This document shows positions 63,823 to 64,000 of a stretch of DNA of 64,000 nt, in pieces. The DNA is from Sphingomonadales bacterium (GTDB lineage Bacteria; Pseudomonadota; Alphaproteobacteria; Sphingomonadales; Sphingomonadaceae). The first letter of the stretch is position 1; each line of letters begins with the position of its first letter. The translations under genes and the position numbers were made by a program. The stretch lies in assembly GCA_027491235.1 (NCBI GenBank), contig JAIXWO010000010.1, forward strand, positions 310,001 through 374,000, written 5' to 3'. Under the pieces are notes generated by a model, which saw only the letters and a list, made by a program, of their open reading frames with translations, had not been told where the DNA came from and did no database searches.

Positions 63823-64000
63823 ATGAAACCGATTCGGTTATATCTTGGATTATGGACGGCTTTGGGGGGCCTCGTCCTGCCCGGCATGGCACATGCCGGG
63901 CAGGCGAATGGCCGCGCCGAAATTGCCGTGCTGCGTAACTTGTCCTTCATCAAGATTGACGATTTGGAATTTGGCAACATCATTGCCGGGCCAGCGGCGG
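63823..64000 (+). CDS. DUF4402-like exported protein, N-terminal part (3' end outside window)
   Basis: Frame open from the ATG at 63823 (or 63811, with GGGGA directly before) to the window end: 59 visible residues. A signal peptide (LYLGLWTALGGLVLPGMAHA) is followed by RNLSFIKIDDLEFGNIIAG, the start of the DUF4402 pattern found in fimbria- or spore-coat-U-like surface proteins. The palindrome AACCGATTCGGTT covers codons 2-6. Divergent from the ABC ATPase gene. Confidence 0.7.
   Translation, partial: MKPIRLYLGLWTALGGLVLPGMAHAGQANGRAEIAVLRNLSFIKIDDLEFGNIIAGPAA

Overview
The window looks like a chromosomal segment of a sphingomonad-type alphaproteobacterium (Sphingomonadales; I cannot fix the genus). 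The grounds are the high G+C coding sequence, a CcrM-type GANTC methyltransferase directly behind rnhB, the very large NAD-dependent glutamate dehydrogenase, a tiny aa3-type oxidase subunit IV, split pntAA/pntAB genes, an RHH_4 regulator, and several families of intergenic palindromic repeats of the kind common in sphingomonads. I see no rRNA, tRNA, CRISPR array, prophage or insertion sequence. Almost all of the DNA is coding; the only gene-free stretch of about 300 bases is 18790-19090, which holds a palindromic repeat.

Layout. 1-4.6 kb: end of a HAD hydrolase, a DASS anion transporter, pgeF, midA and lgt. 4.7-11.7 kb: a tight plus-strand run of acyl-CoA ligase, Old Yellow Enzyme, a Tat-exported molybdopterin dehydrogenase subunit, ferrochelatase and acetoacetyl-CoA reductase. 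11.8-19.7 kb: RHH regulator, NAD-glutamate dehydrogenase, a PAS_5 protein, a MarR regulator, a small membrane protein and rubredoxin. 19.8-25.1 kb: two exported proteins of unknown function, an NRAMP-related transporter with a non-canonical metal site, and ahpF/ahpC. 25.3-29.3 kb: tyrosine phosphatase, a two-component system and an SH3 envelope protein. 29.4-36.2 kb: glmM, a DUF1272 protein, thiD, rnhB, ccrM, folP, a DUF2177 protein and a pentapeptide-repeat protein. 36.4-41.1 kb: an NtrC-like regulator, oxidase subunit IV, and pntAA/pntAB separated by a DUF4160-DUF2442 pair and a small exported protein. 41.1-44.5 kb: two glycosyltransferases with an EpsD-like lipoprotein, and an XRE regulator. 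44.6-54.9 kb: DUF2855 protein, rsmE, ubiA, pmbA, a CysQ-like phosphatase, a CoA-binding protein, mrp, hflK, hflC and a DegP-type protease. 55-64 kb: LD-carboxypeptidase, zinc metallopeptidase, 3-hydroxybutyrate dehydrogenase, thrS, a membrane protein/XRE pair, nadB with a P-loop kinase and an ABC ATPase, and the start of a DUF4402 protein.

The genes cover envelope biogenesis (lgt, glmM, hflKC, degP, ldcA, glycosyltransferases), peroxide defence (ahpCF, rubredoxin), polyhydroxybutyrate/fatty-acid metabolism (acyl-CoA ligase, phaB, bdhA), cofactor synthesis (hemH, thiD, folP, ubiA, nadB, mrp) and cell-cycle DNA methylation (ccrM). The observations most worth following are: eight GANTC sites plus a consensus DnaA box in the 190 bp before ccrM; an A/T-richer toxin-antitoxin-like pair inside the transhydrogenase operon; a composite palindromic element read through as the C-terminal tail of ThiD; an NtrC-family regulator with GAFAGA in place of GAFTGA; and a perfect palindrome between an XRE regulator and its divergent DUF2855 neighbour.
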